The position numbers and the translations under genes were made by a program. Positions 10,627 to 22,433 of a stretch of 64,000 bases of DNA are shown here, in pieces. Source of the DNA: Rhizoclosmatium globosum. Taxonomy: Eukaryota; Chytridiomycota; Chytridiomycetes; Chytridiales; Chytriomycetaceae. Under the pieces are notes generated by a model. The model was not told the DNA's origin. It ran no database searches and saw only the letters and a list, made by a program, of their open reading frames with translations. The stretch's first letter is position 1, and every line of letters starts with the position of its first letter. The DNA lies in assembly GCA_002104985.1 (NCBI GenBank), contig MCGO01000041.1, forward strand, positions 186,001 through 250,000. Direction: 5' to 3'.

Positions 10627-12812
10627 TTAATAAGGTTCATTTTGGCACACTCGTTTGATGCCCAATGATAAAATATGGGCCTCATTGCAAGTACCCCGCA
10701 ATATAAGCGTCCAATCGTAGAACTGGTCTTCGTCGCTTATCAACAAGTTCTGTGGAGCTTGAACTGAGGTAAATATTTCAAGCGTCCAGTCTCCAAATGG
10801 CTTTTCACCCCAATAATGCACTGACATAAATGTCCAAGGGTCAAAACCGTCTGTAGATACATCGAACGGCCTCGGTGTTGCGAGAAAAGATTTAGTTCCA
10901 GCAGGAGACGTTAGCACAATCGTCAAGAAGCGGCGTGCAGGGTGCAACAAGTGTATTTTGACTTGGACATGTTCCAAGGATGATATCCTTGAATTTTTCA
11001 AATTGCTTGGTGTTACACTTATCACTGACTTGAATGTTGGTTCGTTTTGCTCTGATCCAACAGAAATTGTTGGAAACTTGAGCCCCACAATTGCTTTTTT
11101 CCGAAACTCCAGTTGCGGTGTTGGTAGCAACAAAGACCGAGATTTCGCCGCTTGAACAAGCTTGTCAGCATTCAACTTTCCAAATCCATATTTGTGCGAG
11201 ACTTTCAAACCAGCGCCATTTATGGACCAACTACTGTCGTTCTCGTCCGTTACGTCGCCATTCCTCACGATAATATCTTGAAGATCTCTCCAACCCAACT
11301 CAGGTCGCGCTTCAAGCATCAGTGCAATAATTCCTGCAGTCACAGGCGCTGCTGCGCTTGTACCAGAATGCACTCCGGTACACCCACCACCCACATCTGT
11401 AGTCCAAATTCCAACTCCAGCACCTCCAGAAAATGTAACTCCCAAATGAGCAGCGCAAAACTCTCCATATGATGGCATAACACCCCGATGATTTATCGCC
11501 CCAACCGCAATAGTATAAATCGAGTTTGCATACCCATCAAAGTTACAATTATCCTGCGCCTCCCCACCCCCATTCCCACTCGCAAACACAAACACAGATC
11601 CTTTACCACCTCGCCCCACTTGAACACCTCGTTCCAATGCAGCAGAACTCCATCGCCCAGGACCATCTACACTTTCCCCGTCGTCATCAGGCCCCCAACT
11701 GCTGCTGTAAATATCGTTTTCTTGATTCATCCAATTCAGAGCTTGTGCTTCGACTGCATCTGTCGTTGCTCCCGTAAGCACGCGTTCTCCAGCAAGTCGG
11801 GCTCCATATGCGACTCCAACGCCGCACAAGCTGTTATTTGGCGCTGATGCGATTTGTCCCGCGCATCGAGTTCCGTGAATGTCTTCGGGGGTGCGAGGAA
11901 GTGGGGACGGGGATTTTGTTGAGAAGTCGTATGAGGTGGAGAGCGAGAATGTGTTTGTGTTGAAGTCGGGGTGCTCGAGCTCGATGCCGTCGTCGAGTAG
12001 TGTGATGGTTACTCCAGATCCGGTGATGTTTTGTTTCCAGACTGGTACTACGTTGATGTCGTTTCCAGCTATGCGTCCATTTGAGCCGTCGTTGTACTGT
12101 GGGGGAGGAAAGTATAAGATCAAAGGCGAAGCGTGATGGTGTTCAAAAAACGAACCAGATTCCACTGTTTATGAAAGAATGGATCGTTCCATCCCATAGG
12201 GTTCTTTGGAACTGACGAAAGTACGGTGTCAGGCAATGTGCTTCCATCAAGGTGAGCTACTCGTGATTTTCGCCGTGGTAGTACTGGATCATGCACAGAG
12301 GAATCCTCAACATCGATTCCAACTTGCTTCCGCCTCTGCCGCCGTTTTATAATTTGCTCCTCCACATGAATTTGTACACCAGTTCCCTCAAAAAACAACG
12401 CCGCCTTTCGTTCAAACTCCTGTGCATCAGTCAACAGGCTTGAGCCATCCTGGGACTCATTTCTTTGCTCTATTAGCTCTTCCTTCCGGTCATTTTGCTG
12501 GATACGTAACTTTCGAGATGATATCCGAGAAGTGGATGGTTGTATGGAAGAATGAAGGTGTGTGCTTTCGTATAGAAATGTTCCTGGAATATCCCCCACT
12601 TGTCCAAGAAATGTAATTGACTTAGGATCTGCATCTGCAAAGGCTTGAGCTTGCGCGAGTAGCGATGCTTGGTCTTCAGTTGTTGGTTGCGTTCGGACAA
12701 GTTCAAGAACCCACTGTTTTCGCAGTGTCCGTGGATATGGAAGTGATGAGACAGGTGATGATGAAAAGACTAGCAGTAAGAGTGTATAATAAATGCAGCG
12801 AGTAGGATGCAT
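10627..12812 (-). CDS. Kexin-like proprotein convertase (S8B subtilase)
   Basis: Two exons, 12812-12156 and 12096-10627, with a 59-nt intron, give 708 residues. Order: signal peptide (YYTLLLLVFSSSPVSS), prodomain ending near a KRRQRRK cluster, catalytic domain with Asp (TLLDDGIELEHPDF), His (DIHGTRCAGQIA), the oxyanion region (SSWGPDDDG, FASGNGGG) and Ser (HSGTSAAAPVTAG), then a P-domain with HPARRFLTIVLTSPAGT and FGDWTLEI. Kexins cut after Lys-Arg pairs in the late Golgi. The protein ends ~25 residues after the P-domain, with no Ser/Thr-rich stalk, transmembrane helix or cytosolic tail, so it would be soluble or retained by a partner. Confidence 0.93.
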
Positions 12813-13059
12813 TTTGTTTTGAGCTACTATTTGAATTTCTGGAACCGTAAAGGGGGTTTGGAATTCCGCGTTTCTTCACTTCTGATTGGAAGAACAACAT
12901 CTGAAAAATGTATCCCAACCATATTTTGATTGGAATCAGTCTTAAATGTCTTTACTATTTCTAAAAATACATATCTTTCATGGAAAGTACCATATAGATT
13001 TTAATCGTTGGAATACGTGATCTTCTCGTTTTGGAAATGTAACTGACACACCTTTCCCC

Positions 13060-13150
13060 CAGCTCGAGCTATTGGTACCGCCGCAGCCCACCCTGTATCC
13101 AAAGCTAGAGAATCATTTTTAGATATGAGGCGGAAAGCTGTAGCGCCGGG
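13060..13150 (+). pseudogene. Degenerate copy of exon 1 of the 14139 gene
   Basis: The stretch AGCTCGAGCT...CCGCCGCAGCCCACCCTG...CCAAAGCTAGAGA aligns with 14158-14230 of the downstream gene (GAGCTTGAGC...CACCGCAGCCAGCACTG...CCACAGCTAGAGA). The copy carries in-frame stops and lies about 1.1 kb upstream on the same strand, separated by the SAM-domain gene. The remaining 12813-13282 interval shows no other gene. Confidence 0.6.
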
Positions 13151-13282
13151 CTTTATTTCGGATTCATTCAGCGTCAACAAACTCATGTAACAATTACTAT
13201 TTTCGATCTACATTCGGAAGTCTTGCTAGATGTGCAGAATTGTATGAGAATGTTTAAGATGCGCTATTTTATTAAGATGCGC

Positions 13283-13983
13283 TCAACAGAAATTTGATTT
13301 GATAACCCCAAGAATTGCCTTCCGCAAACCTTTTTGGACTATGCCACACTGCAACATTTGTCAGTAGCTTTAAATCTTATCAAATCAAGTATAAAACCTC
13401 TTTCAATTCCGCATCGGTTATTGCCAAATCGCCAGTCAGCATCAGCTGCTTAAACCCAAGATCCTGTTCAGCAAACACTTGTCTTGCTTGATCGACTTGA
13501 CTTTCGTTCATTTCTTCGTCTTCCTTCAATGCCCTGTAAAACCCCTCAATATCTGTAAACTTTCGAACAGCTGTTCACCAGATCAAACACGAAACAATCA
13601 ACAATTTGAGCCTTACAGTCATCTTCGTCAGCCACAGTACGCAGATAGTATCTTTTTCCCTTTTCAAAGTCTCTAATTTCAGTCACCCAGACCTTTGTTC
13701 CATCACTGTACAAATAAAAGAGAGACCGAACTGCTGCATTCAATAGAAAACTCTGCTGAATCGCACTGTGTAGGTCACTGGTTGACATCTTTGAGATTTC
13801 GAAAGTGTAGCATAACCCTTTGTACATGACTTCAATGTGTTTGGGAGGAGTGGCGAATTGTAACCAAGTTTCTTTGGCTACCTTTTTGACCATCTCAGTT
13901 GTGGCAGAGGCTCCAAGGGACAGTTCTGCAAGGACATCCCAATTGAACTCTCCCAACGATGGTTGGTTCTCTGGTTGAATCAT
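13283..13983 (-). CDS. SAM-domain protein
   Basis: Three exons, 13983-13617, 13570-13398 and 13348-13283, with introns of 46 and 49 nt, give 201 residues. Strong GTAAGG and CTACTGAC intron signals support the joins. The C-terminal ~60 residues read as a sterile alpha motif: an FAEQDLGFKQLMLTGDLA stretch, then ELKECGIVQKGLRKAILGVI, the usual L-x-x-x-GI...RxxIL pattern of the last helix. The N-terminal 120 residues (VKKVAKETWLQFATPPKHIE; IRDFEKGKRYYLRTV) match nothing I know. SAM domains usually mediate protein-protein or RNA binding; the partner is unknown. Confidence 0.7.
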
Positions 13984-14138
13984 TGACGTTGACTGTGGAC
14001 CCTGTGTTTGAAACCCAAGAAATGTGCCTCAAAAATTAATGGCATTCCTTGAAATTGCGAAATAAGTACGAATACAAAGAGTTAGATAATGGGCGAATCA
14101 GCCCATTTTATTGATATAATAGTTGATTTCTAAGGAGA

Positions 14139-15365
14139 ATGTCCGAAGACGCAATAGTTGATGCCTCGTTTGCCGAGCTTGAGCCGTCAGCGCCACCGCA
14201 GCCAGCACTGCATCCACAGCTAGAGACACATTCTGCGAAAAGACGCGGACGGGTGAGTCACTGGTTCTGATCGTATTCGTGCAACGCAACCTTGAACCAA
14301 CCAACTTCGAACCAAACCACCCAAACCAAAACCACCAAAGTTTGAGTTTGATCCAAAACTAGTTCTCGACCCACGTGCGCGATTCGCCGTTTCTTCGTCT
14401 TCTTCGTCTTCGACGGCGCCTGGGTTCAAGTTCGAATCGGACGACGAGAAGCCGCGGCCCTTCGCCCACCCAATCCTCAATTCGTCACTCGCGGTGAAGG
14501 CGCAGCTCGAACGCCTGCACTCGTTGAATCTGTCCGAGAACGTGCGCGACATTAAACTGCCGTCGAAAGAAGTAAAACAAGTACAGGCAAAACTGTCTAG
14601 GGTCTGTCTCCTCCTCTGTCCCTTCCTCTGCCCCTTATGCTTACTTACTCTGCACACAGACTCTAAATGCTTCCACTAAACAATCGGAATTCTCGGATTT
14701 GCCTTCTCTCTCGAAATCTACTGCGTCATCGGCTATTCTTAAACGCGTGCAACGTGCTAAAATAAGTGTTGATGAAGCCTGGAAAGCTGCCAAAGAACTT
14801 AAACCTATGGACTTGAATGCAAAGTGAGTTCTTTGAGCGAGACTAGTTGTTTGATTTGGTGGGAAGGAATCCAAAAAAGAGAGGAGAGTCGAATCCAGTC
14901 GTGAGCAACGGTAGTGAAATGTGAACAGAGGCGATAGATCAGAACTGCGAGCGTAACATACGAATAATTTCGACATGGTTGGAAGGATGATGTGAACTGT
15001 AGGCATGTCATGAAATGAAGAATAGACAAGGAAAGAAGATGGTTCAAATCATTATACTCACAATTGTTCTCAGGAATTATGAAGATCTAGAACCAGAAGT
15101 TGTCTCGATTCCGTTCCCAAAACTGTGCTACAAACTGAATTCATTGAACCCATCCTCATCGTCTGCACCATTGAGGAGTCCCTTGAAGGGATTCAACTCT
15201 GTTGCTACAAATGTCAACAAACAAACTCTGAATCTGCCCATCAAACACGACAAATATCTTGTTCACAACCTCGTTCTGTCAATCAGTTCTTTGGCACTCA
15301 ACTTTGAAGATTCTCATTGCTTTGATTATTTTGAGACTCCACTGCGAGTACAAGATTTTAAGTGA
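14139..15365 (+). CDS. Conserved-looking protein of unknown function, four exons
   Basis: Exons 14139-14252, 14341-14601, 14660-14823 and 15074-15365 join in phase to 276 residues. The last intron is 250 nt, long for this window. The protein has an acidic/Pro-rich start, a KRRGR basic patch, a Ser-rich stretch, a middle helix-rich part (VKAQLERLHSLNLSENV, then AILKRVQRAKISVDEAWKAA) and a more hydrophobic C-terminal part with LVHNLVLSISSLALNFED. No family is recognised. A decayed copy of exon 1 lies at 13060-13150. Confidence 0.6.
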
Positions 15366-15454
15366 AGAATAAAACACCAGCGTCGTCATTTTACCTTCTT
15401 CCTTTTATTTTCATTTTGATATTACATCCACGTTCTAGAATCGAACAAGCTGAA

Positions 15455-16134
15455 TCAAAAACCTTGTACTTCCCCATCATCCTTTTTGACACCAAACAAT
15501 CCCCCAATCACAGATCCAAGAACCTTATTCACCTTACTCTTGACGTCACAGGTGATTTTAATTCGATACAACTGAGGCGCATCCAATGGAACGTCTCCCG
15601 TCTTTCCATCCTTTCCAATGTCCGCTTTCCACGCTTTTAACGAATCCTGCCACTTGGATTCCACATCACCAAACTTTGGAATACCACCAAGAGACTCCGG
15701 GACAATAATGGACGTGGCGTAAAATGTCCCAATGTTGGCTCCTGGTCGCTGTACAACTTGCTTGACTTGTACAGCAACGGATTGACTATTTGCATCCATG
15801 TTAAAGTTGAAGTAACTTATTTATTTTTTTGGTCTTACCCAGGAAGCAGGATGTCTTTAGGCGGAACGATGAGATAGGTGCTCTTTAAGCGAGTGTCGCG
15901 TGACACGGCATTGTAGTAAACTATCTTGTCTGAAGTATTGGTGATTTTTAAGAATGTTGGTTCCAAGTCTGTGATTTGGCCAGCGAAGAGGAGGGTTGTC
16001 TTGTCGACTGTAATTGGGCTGTAAGAAGGGGTTGCTTCTTCCTCTGCATGATACCCGTCTCCAAGATTGAGGACTTCGAGTCCATGGTTGAGGGCCTGGC
16101 CTTCTCTTGCTTCTTGCTCCTTGTCTGAGGTCAT
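15455..16134 (-). CDS. Possible MSP/VAP-like beta-sandwich protein
   Basis: Two exons, 16134-15839 and 15785-15455, with a 53-nt intron in phase 2, give 208 residues. The middle reads like a major-sperm-protein or VAP fold: LLFAGQITDLEPTFLKITN, then STYLIVPPKDILLPGQSVAV and IKITCDVKSKVNKVLG. VAP proteins sit on the ER and bind FFAT motifs, but there is no C-terminal membrane helix here and the key FFAT-binding Lys/Thr pattern is not clear. The MSP assignment is a guess from strand pattern. A damaged second copy of the 3' end lies at about 16445-16560. Confidence 0.55.
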
Positions 16135-16444
16135 TTCACTGGTTTGAAACTTTTTTGATTGGACTCAAGCCTGGGAGGCTGGTATTGAAAACTCAAGTGT
16201 TAGCGGCAACGTGTCGGTATATCACCAAAGGTAAATAATTAATACCTGGAAAATTTATTGTTTTAACCCACGATGTACTTCACGTATATTTATGGCTCAT
16301 TGGAGTTGTGAAAGTTGGTTTATGACATACCATAATTATTCTGCCATAATTCACAATTCACAGGAAAATCTCCTCCTATTTTTCTCTAATTTTTGTGCTA
16401 AAAACTGACTTTGTTGAGTTGTCAACACATCTATATGTTAAATT

Positions 16445-16640
16445 ATAAGCTGAATCAAGACCTTGTACTTCCCCATCATCTTTCTTGACACCGAACAATC
16501 CCCCAGTATCCATTTTACTCTTAATATCACAGGTGACCGTAATACTATACCATGGGGTGCATACGAAGGCGAATAGTGAAGAGTCACATTGCTGTACCTT
16601 TCTTTGACCGTTTGATTTTTTTGGCGGCTGTGGGGAATCA
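16445..16640 (-). pseudogene. Truncated copy of the 3' end of the 15455 gene
   Basis: Plus-strand text CTTGTACTTCCCCATCATC, CCAAACAATCCCCC/CCGAACAATCCCCC and CTCTTAATATCACAGGTGA near 16460-16535 repeats 15460-15555 with substitutions and a small deletion. Only the final ~100 bp of the coding region match clearly. The rest of the 16135-16749 interval shows no gene. Confidence 0.65.
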
Positions 16641-16749
16641 TATGAGGCTGGTATTAGAAATTAACTTAGTTCATTCTTCCTTTTCCTTGTTGCATAGAAT
16701 ATTTAGTCAACTTTTGTTATCCAAATTGACCTGAAGTACGACCTTAGTG

Positions 16750-18317
16750 ATGCCAGCTCCGAGTGCAAGGTAAGAACTTGAGAACTTATAAAAGTGGTTT
16801 GTTCAACTTTATAGTAATGTGCTATCATTGAATGGGGTCTACTGTGTCAATCTGTGCTAATAAGCGTTACTCAATAGGGGCCATTCAACCTCATTTGACA
16901 CAGAACCTCTTTCTCAACCTCAAGACCTAATCAAAAGATCATTCGATAAGCCTCCTCGAAGAACCTCATCGTTGCTTGTCCTCAAACCTAGTATATCAGC
17001 CAAAGTGATTGCCTTGGTTCGGTTGGCACAACGTACCATCAACTCAAACAGATTAAATGCATTCGATTCTCTGTTCGTTGCTGCCTTCTTTGTTATTTTG
17101 ATTGGAACTGCGGCAGCCAACAATCCAGATTTGACAGATCAGATCCTGTGGTTGGTTTGGTGGATACTGTTGGGGATAGCGAGTTCAATTGGTCTTGGAA
17201 CTGGATTACATACTTTCATATTGTTTCTTGGACCATGGATTGCAAAAGGTTCGAGACTGTGGTTGGATGACTTTGACACTGACCACATAACCCAACTCCA
17301 GTTACAATCACAGCTTATTCTCTCCAAACACTCGCATTCGCAACTCGTGGGCCTTACTCATTCGAACTCCCTTCAAACTCGACGATTTCGGAAAACTCCT
17401 CCCCAACAACCCTCTCCATATTCCTCAAAGTCTACCCAATTTGTTTCCTCTGGGGCCTCGGAACGGCTCTCGGTGAATTACCTCCATACCTCATTGCCCG
17501 TGCCGCATCCCTCGCAGGAAGTCACGACCCATCGTTCACACCTATCCACACCATCCTCGCAAAACCAATACATGAACGAACTTACATTGACAATGCACAA
17601 CTTTCCATAAACTCTCTCCTTCAGTCGCACGGGTTCTTTGGAATCCTCCTCCTCGCTGCGATTCCGAATCCACTGTTTGATTTGGCGGGGTTGATGTGTG
17701 GACACTTTCTTGTTCCGTTTGAAACGTTTTTTGGAGCTGTTTTGGTTGGGAAGGCGGTTGTTAAGACTGGATTGCAGAGTTTGGTGATTGTATGGGTGTT
17801 TTCGGAGGGGAATTTGGAGTGGGCTGTGGACACTGTCAGGCGTATTTCGCCTTGGGCTGGGGTCGTAGTGGAAGGCGTTGTTAAGGGACAGGTGCGGAAA
17901 TTTGGGGAGGATGGAGTCAACTCTGAGAGTTCTGGGCTGGTAAGTGCTTTTGTTGAATTGCACCACATTCATTAACTTAATGATTAGATCCAATCTCTGT
18001 TTTCGCTGGTTTGGAATTCGGTTTTGGTTGGAATGGTAGGATTCTTTCTCCTCTCACTTCTGGATTCTCTCGCAATGGAGGAACTGAAGAGGCCAGAAAA
18101 CTCAAACCTTTGTCTTCGTAGTAATAGCGAGTCAAGAGGTGGTTCAGATTCGACTATACATTTGGCGATCTTTATTACATCGGTTACACTTCTAGTATTA
18201 TGCTTTGTTGTCTACAGCTCTTCCAAAAACTCTATCTTGGCGAATACGATAGCATTTGCCGAAACGATTGCGTACTCAATTGTCATGTTGGTGGCGATTT
18301 CGGATGCAATTCCGTGA
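16750..18317 (+). CDS. VMP1-like membrane protein, copy 1
   Basis: Exons 16750-16769, 16878-17248, 17302-17939 and 17988-18317 give 452 residues. The protein has the VMP1 signature WWILLGIASSIGLGTGLHTF, then FLWGLGTALGELPPYLIARA and the re-entrant-loop motif AAIPNPLFDLAGLMCGHFLVP, all within the VTT (SNARE-associated Golgi) domain. VMP1 is an ER scramblase needed for autophagosome formation and lipid droplets. Compared with the next gene it carries an extra ~55-residue C-terminal part with one or two hydrophobic stretches (LAIFITSVTLLVLCFVVY). Introns sit at the same phases as in copy 2. Confidence 0.88.
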
Positions 18318-18452
18318 TGATGGTTGGCAACTATTCAGTGCTTCTTATTCACAGCCTTTTAGCTTGCGTTATTCAATAAAGTAGATATTGTCTATTGTTC
18401 ATTGTCAACCATTCCGCAATTTAAGACCAAAAAGTAGTGCCAAGCCAACGAA

Positions 18453-20010
18453 ATGGCATCCACATGGCCAAAGAGCAAGTGAGCTGTAGCTGCGGAGGTT
18501 TGATATACCTTCGTAGTCGACAATCCTAGGTGTATTTTCACACTAACCGCTGTATTCTGCCTGACAGAGGCCGGCCAACCTCATCAGAGTCATCGCAACA
18601 AACACCAGAACCTCTTATGGAAAAAGCATCTTCCCCAACCCAACCACTCAAACAAGTTACACTACTCGACCCACTTCCAACTCAAGTCCGTTCTAAACCG
18701 CGATTTGAGACGAAAGTCCTTGCGCTGGTCCGTTGGCTACTCAGAACCTTATATAAACTTAAACCAAATGCATTCGTGATCGTCACTCTATTCGGGGCTA
18801 TTTCATTCGGAATTATTGCGATGATTCTTAACCTGAGCTTCAAACAAGTTGTGAATGTGGATCCTGAAGAAGTCCTGTCACATCCGATCGTGATGATGCT
18901 GGTCCAAGAGCTGCGATGGTTTAGCTGGTGGATTGTACTTGGAATCGCGAGCTCTATCGGTCTTGGAACAGGGTTGCATACTTTCATTTTGTTTCTTGGG
19001 CCTTGGATTGCGAAAGGTGATTACTAACCGCAACAAACTCGGCTGAACTGTTTTGTATAGTAACGATGACGGCTTACTCCCTCAAATCCCTCGACTTCAA
19101 TGACCATGGACCAAATGCATTCCAACCAAATTCGCCAAACCTCACTGAACCAGCGTTGCAATTTAGAGACACAACAGAAGTTACTCTCCTCACAGTATTT
19201 GCAAAAGTTTACCTCGTATGCTATCTCTGGGGATTTGGTACCGCCATCGGCGAACTGCCTCCATACTTTATATCACGCGCCGCAGCAATTGCAGGACAAG
19301 ATGATCCAGAAATCGAAACAATCGACACAATCCTCTCGAAGCCAGCTGAAACTCGAACACAAATTGAGCGCGTCCAAGTCTTTATTTACAACCTCCTCCA
19401 GCAATACGGGTTCTATGGAATACTTCTTTGCGCCGCAGTTCCAAACCCATTCTTTGACTTGGCGGGAATGATGTGTGGGAGCTTTGGAGTACCGTTTTAC
19501 ACGTTCTTCGGGGCGACAGTGGTTGGAAAAGCTGTCATCAAGACGAGTTTTCAGAGTTTTATGGTGGTTGTTTTGTTTTCGGAGGGTAGTTTGGAGTGGG
19601 GTTTAGAGCAATTGCGGACTTGGGTTCCGGCTGTTTATTCTGTTGTTGAGGAGCTAATTCGAGGACATGTGAAAAAGTTCCGGGATGGAGAGGTCGCGAC
19701 TACTGAGGAGGGGAGTGACGTGGTGAGTTGTTCATGAATTGTTCATGAAATAATAATCAAACGAGTTTAGATTGCATTGCTCATCGGAACTCTCTGGAAT
19801 ATGATGCTGATTGGAATGGTTGGCTACTTTGTTGTTTCATTGTTGGATGCCCTCGCATTGCAAGAATTGAGACGAGATACAGAATTGGCAAAAGCATTGG
19901 AAGAGGAAGAGGAATTGAGGAATATGGTTCTCAGAAGACGTGTATCCAGATATTATGAAAGACGAAAGTCGTGGGTTGACGTCAGTGACACTTTCGTGAA
20001 AGAATCTTAG
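18453..20010 (+). CDS. VMP1-like membrane protein, copy 2
   Basis: Exons 18453-18478, 18568-19016, 19061-19722 and 19771-20010 give 458 residues. The same core is present (WWIVLGIASSIGLGTGLHTF; LWGFGTAIGELPPYFISRAA; AVPNPFFDLAGMMCGSFGVP). The C-terminus is a charged coiled-coil-like tail (LAKALEEEEELRNMVLRR) rather than the extra hydrophobic part of copy 1. All three introns fall at positions equivalent to copy 1 and in the same phases (2, 1, 0), showing tandem duplication from an intron-bearing ancestor. The spacing between copies is 135 bp. Confidence 0.9.
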
Positions 20011-20120
20011 GAGCAAATCCAATAGTCTCATAATAATAACCCTCATTCATTGTTGTTCTCTTCGAATTAAATCGGAAGAGCGGTAGTATCCCCTTTTCCC
20101 ACGAACTCAACCAAAAAATC

Positions 20121-21482
20121 ATGACCAAACAAACAACTTCATCATCTGACAACCAACTCGGCGGCAACGCGCCTACTTCCACGATTCATCAATTTCCATT
20201 GCCAACAACATTCGACCCTGAAACCTTGCACCACTTCCACACAACATTCTCAACCCTTCCAGATTCCGAATCCCCTCCTCCAGAATCAATCTCATCCACA
20301 GAGACCACAGTCACCCCCTCTTACGCGACAGCAATTACCTTCCTCACAAGCTCATTCGGTCCTGAAATACTCGCGCGTCGCGACGAAATGGGGTTCACGA
20401 TTCTTCACTACGTTGCAGGAATGACACGTGGCGAAGATGAAGTAAATGCAGTAGTCGATCTGGTGTTGGAGTTGTTTCTGCCTACTTCCAAAGATGACGC
20501 GCATATCTTGATGTCTGTTGAAGCGTTGCCGCCGAAGCGTGTGGCGGGGTTTGAAAGGGAGCAGGAATATTTGGCACAGGTCGTGGGGATGAAGGGGTAC
20601 ACCCCTTTGGGGGTTGCTGCGAGGGGTGCAAACCTATGTGCAATCAAGGTATCTGGATTGAAAGATCAGATTGCGTTAATGTTGATACAGGTCTTCATCG
20701 ATCGCTTGAATGCGAGTCCTTTCGCAGGCAAGAAACATGATTACGTGTGCAAGAACGAAATACGGTTAAGAAGCACATCTGCATTGCAAATTGCAATTGA
20801 TTTTGGGCTTGGGAGCTCTGTTTACGCGTTATTGGAGGCTGGATTCTTGAAGATTAAGGATGGTGCAAGCAAGAATACCGCATTTGTTGCGGCATCCAGA
20901 GTATTGAGTCCGAAAATGAAGCTGCGCAAGGCTTGGCCTGAGTTAGTGGTTTTGGGGGAGGAAGAGTCGAAGAAGGAAAAGGAGGATGCTTTTGTTGGAT
21001 TGGAGTGGTGGGATGTAAGGGATGAATATGGGAATACTCCGTTGCATTCAGTATGCGCGTCGAAACTGTCAGATGAAATTGCTCTGGTAAAGCCTTTAAC
21101 CCGTTGAATGTAATGCAACCCGGTAGTTCTTGATGTGTTTTCACCACAGAATCTGATTCAAATCCTCTTGCATCATCAAGCAAACTCTGTGTTTGTACGT
21201 GACTGTGCAGGACGCACTCTCCTGACTATTTCAGTTCTTTCTTCGCGTTCGCCGCTGTTTTTCCAGAATTTACTCAACCTGCCCGCATTCAAAGCGAATA
21301 CCCCGCCACTTCTCCTTCGAATCATTCGAAAACTGAAGCCTGCTGTTCAGTTCTCAACCAAAGTTGAATGTCGACGTGTATTAATGCATTTAAATGACTT
21401 TGAACACGGGAGAACGCCTGTTGAATGGGCTGAAGCTTGTGGCTTTGAAGAAGTTGCGAGAATTTTGAAGGAGTTCTTGTGA
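20121..21482 (+). CDS. Ankyrin-repeat protein
   Basis: Exons 20121-21086 and 21150-21482 are joined in phase 0. A further in-frame 42-nt intron (20649-20690) is likely because removing it restores a normal repeat. Diverged ankyrin repeats are seen: DEMGFTILHYVAGM, KGYTPLGVAARGANLCAIK, TSALQIAIDFGLGSSVYALL, DEYGNTPLHSVCASK, CAGRTLLTISVLSSR and HGRTPVEWAEACGFEEVARI. The N-terminus is Ser/Thr/Pro-rich. No other domain is present, so it is probably a scaffold or inhibitor. Function not assignable. Confidence 0.75.
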
Positions 21483-21535
21483 CCTCTCACGTCTTTTCAG
21501 TTATTTTACTGCATTTATTTCCAATAATATCCTTT

Positions 21536-22327
21536 TTATCCATACATAGCAGACATTGGGTCATCGTCCTCTTCATCATCCAACACAATTCCACGTTTCT
21601 TGGCTTCAACCTTCTGCCTCTCCTTACGCCCGCGTTCATAAATCTTGTCATCCGTTGGAAGTTCCCAGCGACAGAATGGACAGGTATTGTGCAGCTTCAA
21701 CCAAGGTGTGATACACTTCTTGTGGAAGATATGCTTGCAGGGCAAGGCCTTTGCAGGATCATCACTATCGTTGTCGAAATTCTCCACGCAGATTGCACAC
21801 GGAGTTGTAGGTGCCTTCGCCGTAGGAAGGTTTCGCAGGAAGAACTTTGACGTTGGTGGCTTTGTTGAGCCTTGCTGAGCTTCTTGTTGGAGCTGTTGGA
21901 TTAGTCCTTGAAGTACTTGTTGCTGTGCATCGTTTGCTTGAACAGAGGCTGAGGCTCTGAGCATCGAAAAGAGGCTGTTGATGCGGAGTGTTACCTAATT
22001 GATCCTGGGCATGAGTCAGACCTACCTCGCCAGTCCTTCGAATGTTTCCGGAGATTCTGCGCTAGGTCGGGTTGAGCTTGAAGACGAGCCTTGGGTGGAT
22101 CCCATAAAGTCGTCCAGGTTTGGATTTGAATTCGACGCTTGTTTCTGGCGCAGACGTGCCCTGTCGGGATCCTCCATGTCATGATCCTCTGTATTTCTAG
22201 TTAGTGATGACTGGTTTGGAAGGGGAGAAGAAGGCCGTACGAAAGTAGGACGCCATGTTTTTGTGAGTGGCTTTGTTTTGAAGGGAAGATTTTGAACAAC
22301 TGCCGCGTATGTATTATTTAAATACAT
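21536..22327 (-). CDS. RING-H2 E3 ubiquitin ligase (RNF115/RNF126 type)
   Basis: Two exons, 22327-22026 and 21974-21536, are joined by a 51-nt intron. The RING-H2 domain is complete: CAIC, then CKHIFHKKCITPW and CPFCRWELP, giving the C-C-C-H-H-C-C-C ligand order. The preceding Gln-rich helix (QQQVLQGLIQQLQQEAQQ) and a trailing acidic tail with a possible phospho-site complete the protein. The first ~50 residues are uncertain: an in-frame Met at MEDPDRARLRQ is another start, and a short upstream exon is possible near 22258. The Zn-binding N-terminal domain of RNF126 is not seen. The gene is divergent from the proteasome-activator gene, with about 106 bp between. Confidence 0.85.
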
Positions 22328-22433
22328 TGCATTAAAGCATCCCTTGTTTACTCACCTAATTGGGGTGCGTACCTTGAGTTTATAACAAAATACAGCTGGC
22401 TAGATGAACAAAAGACAAACATAGATTAAGTCC

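Noticed and set aside
11488..11847. Plus-strand frame inside the kexin gene
   Set aside because: Opposite strand of conserved catalytic-domain exons, with no own features.
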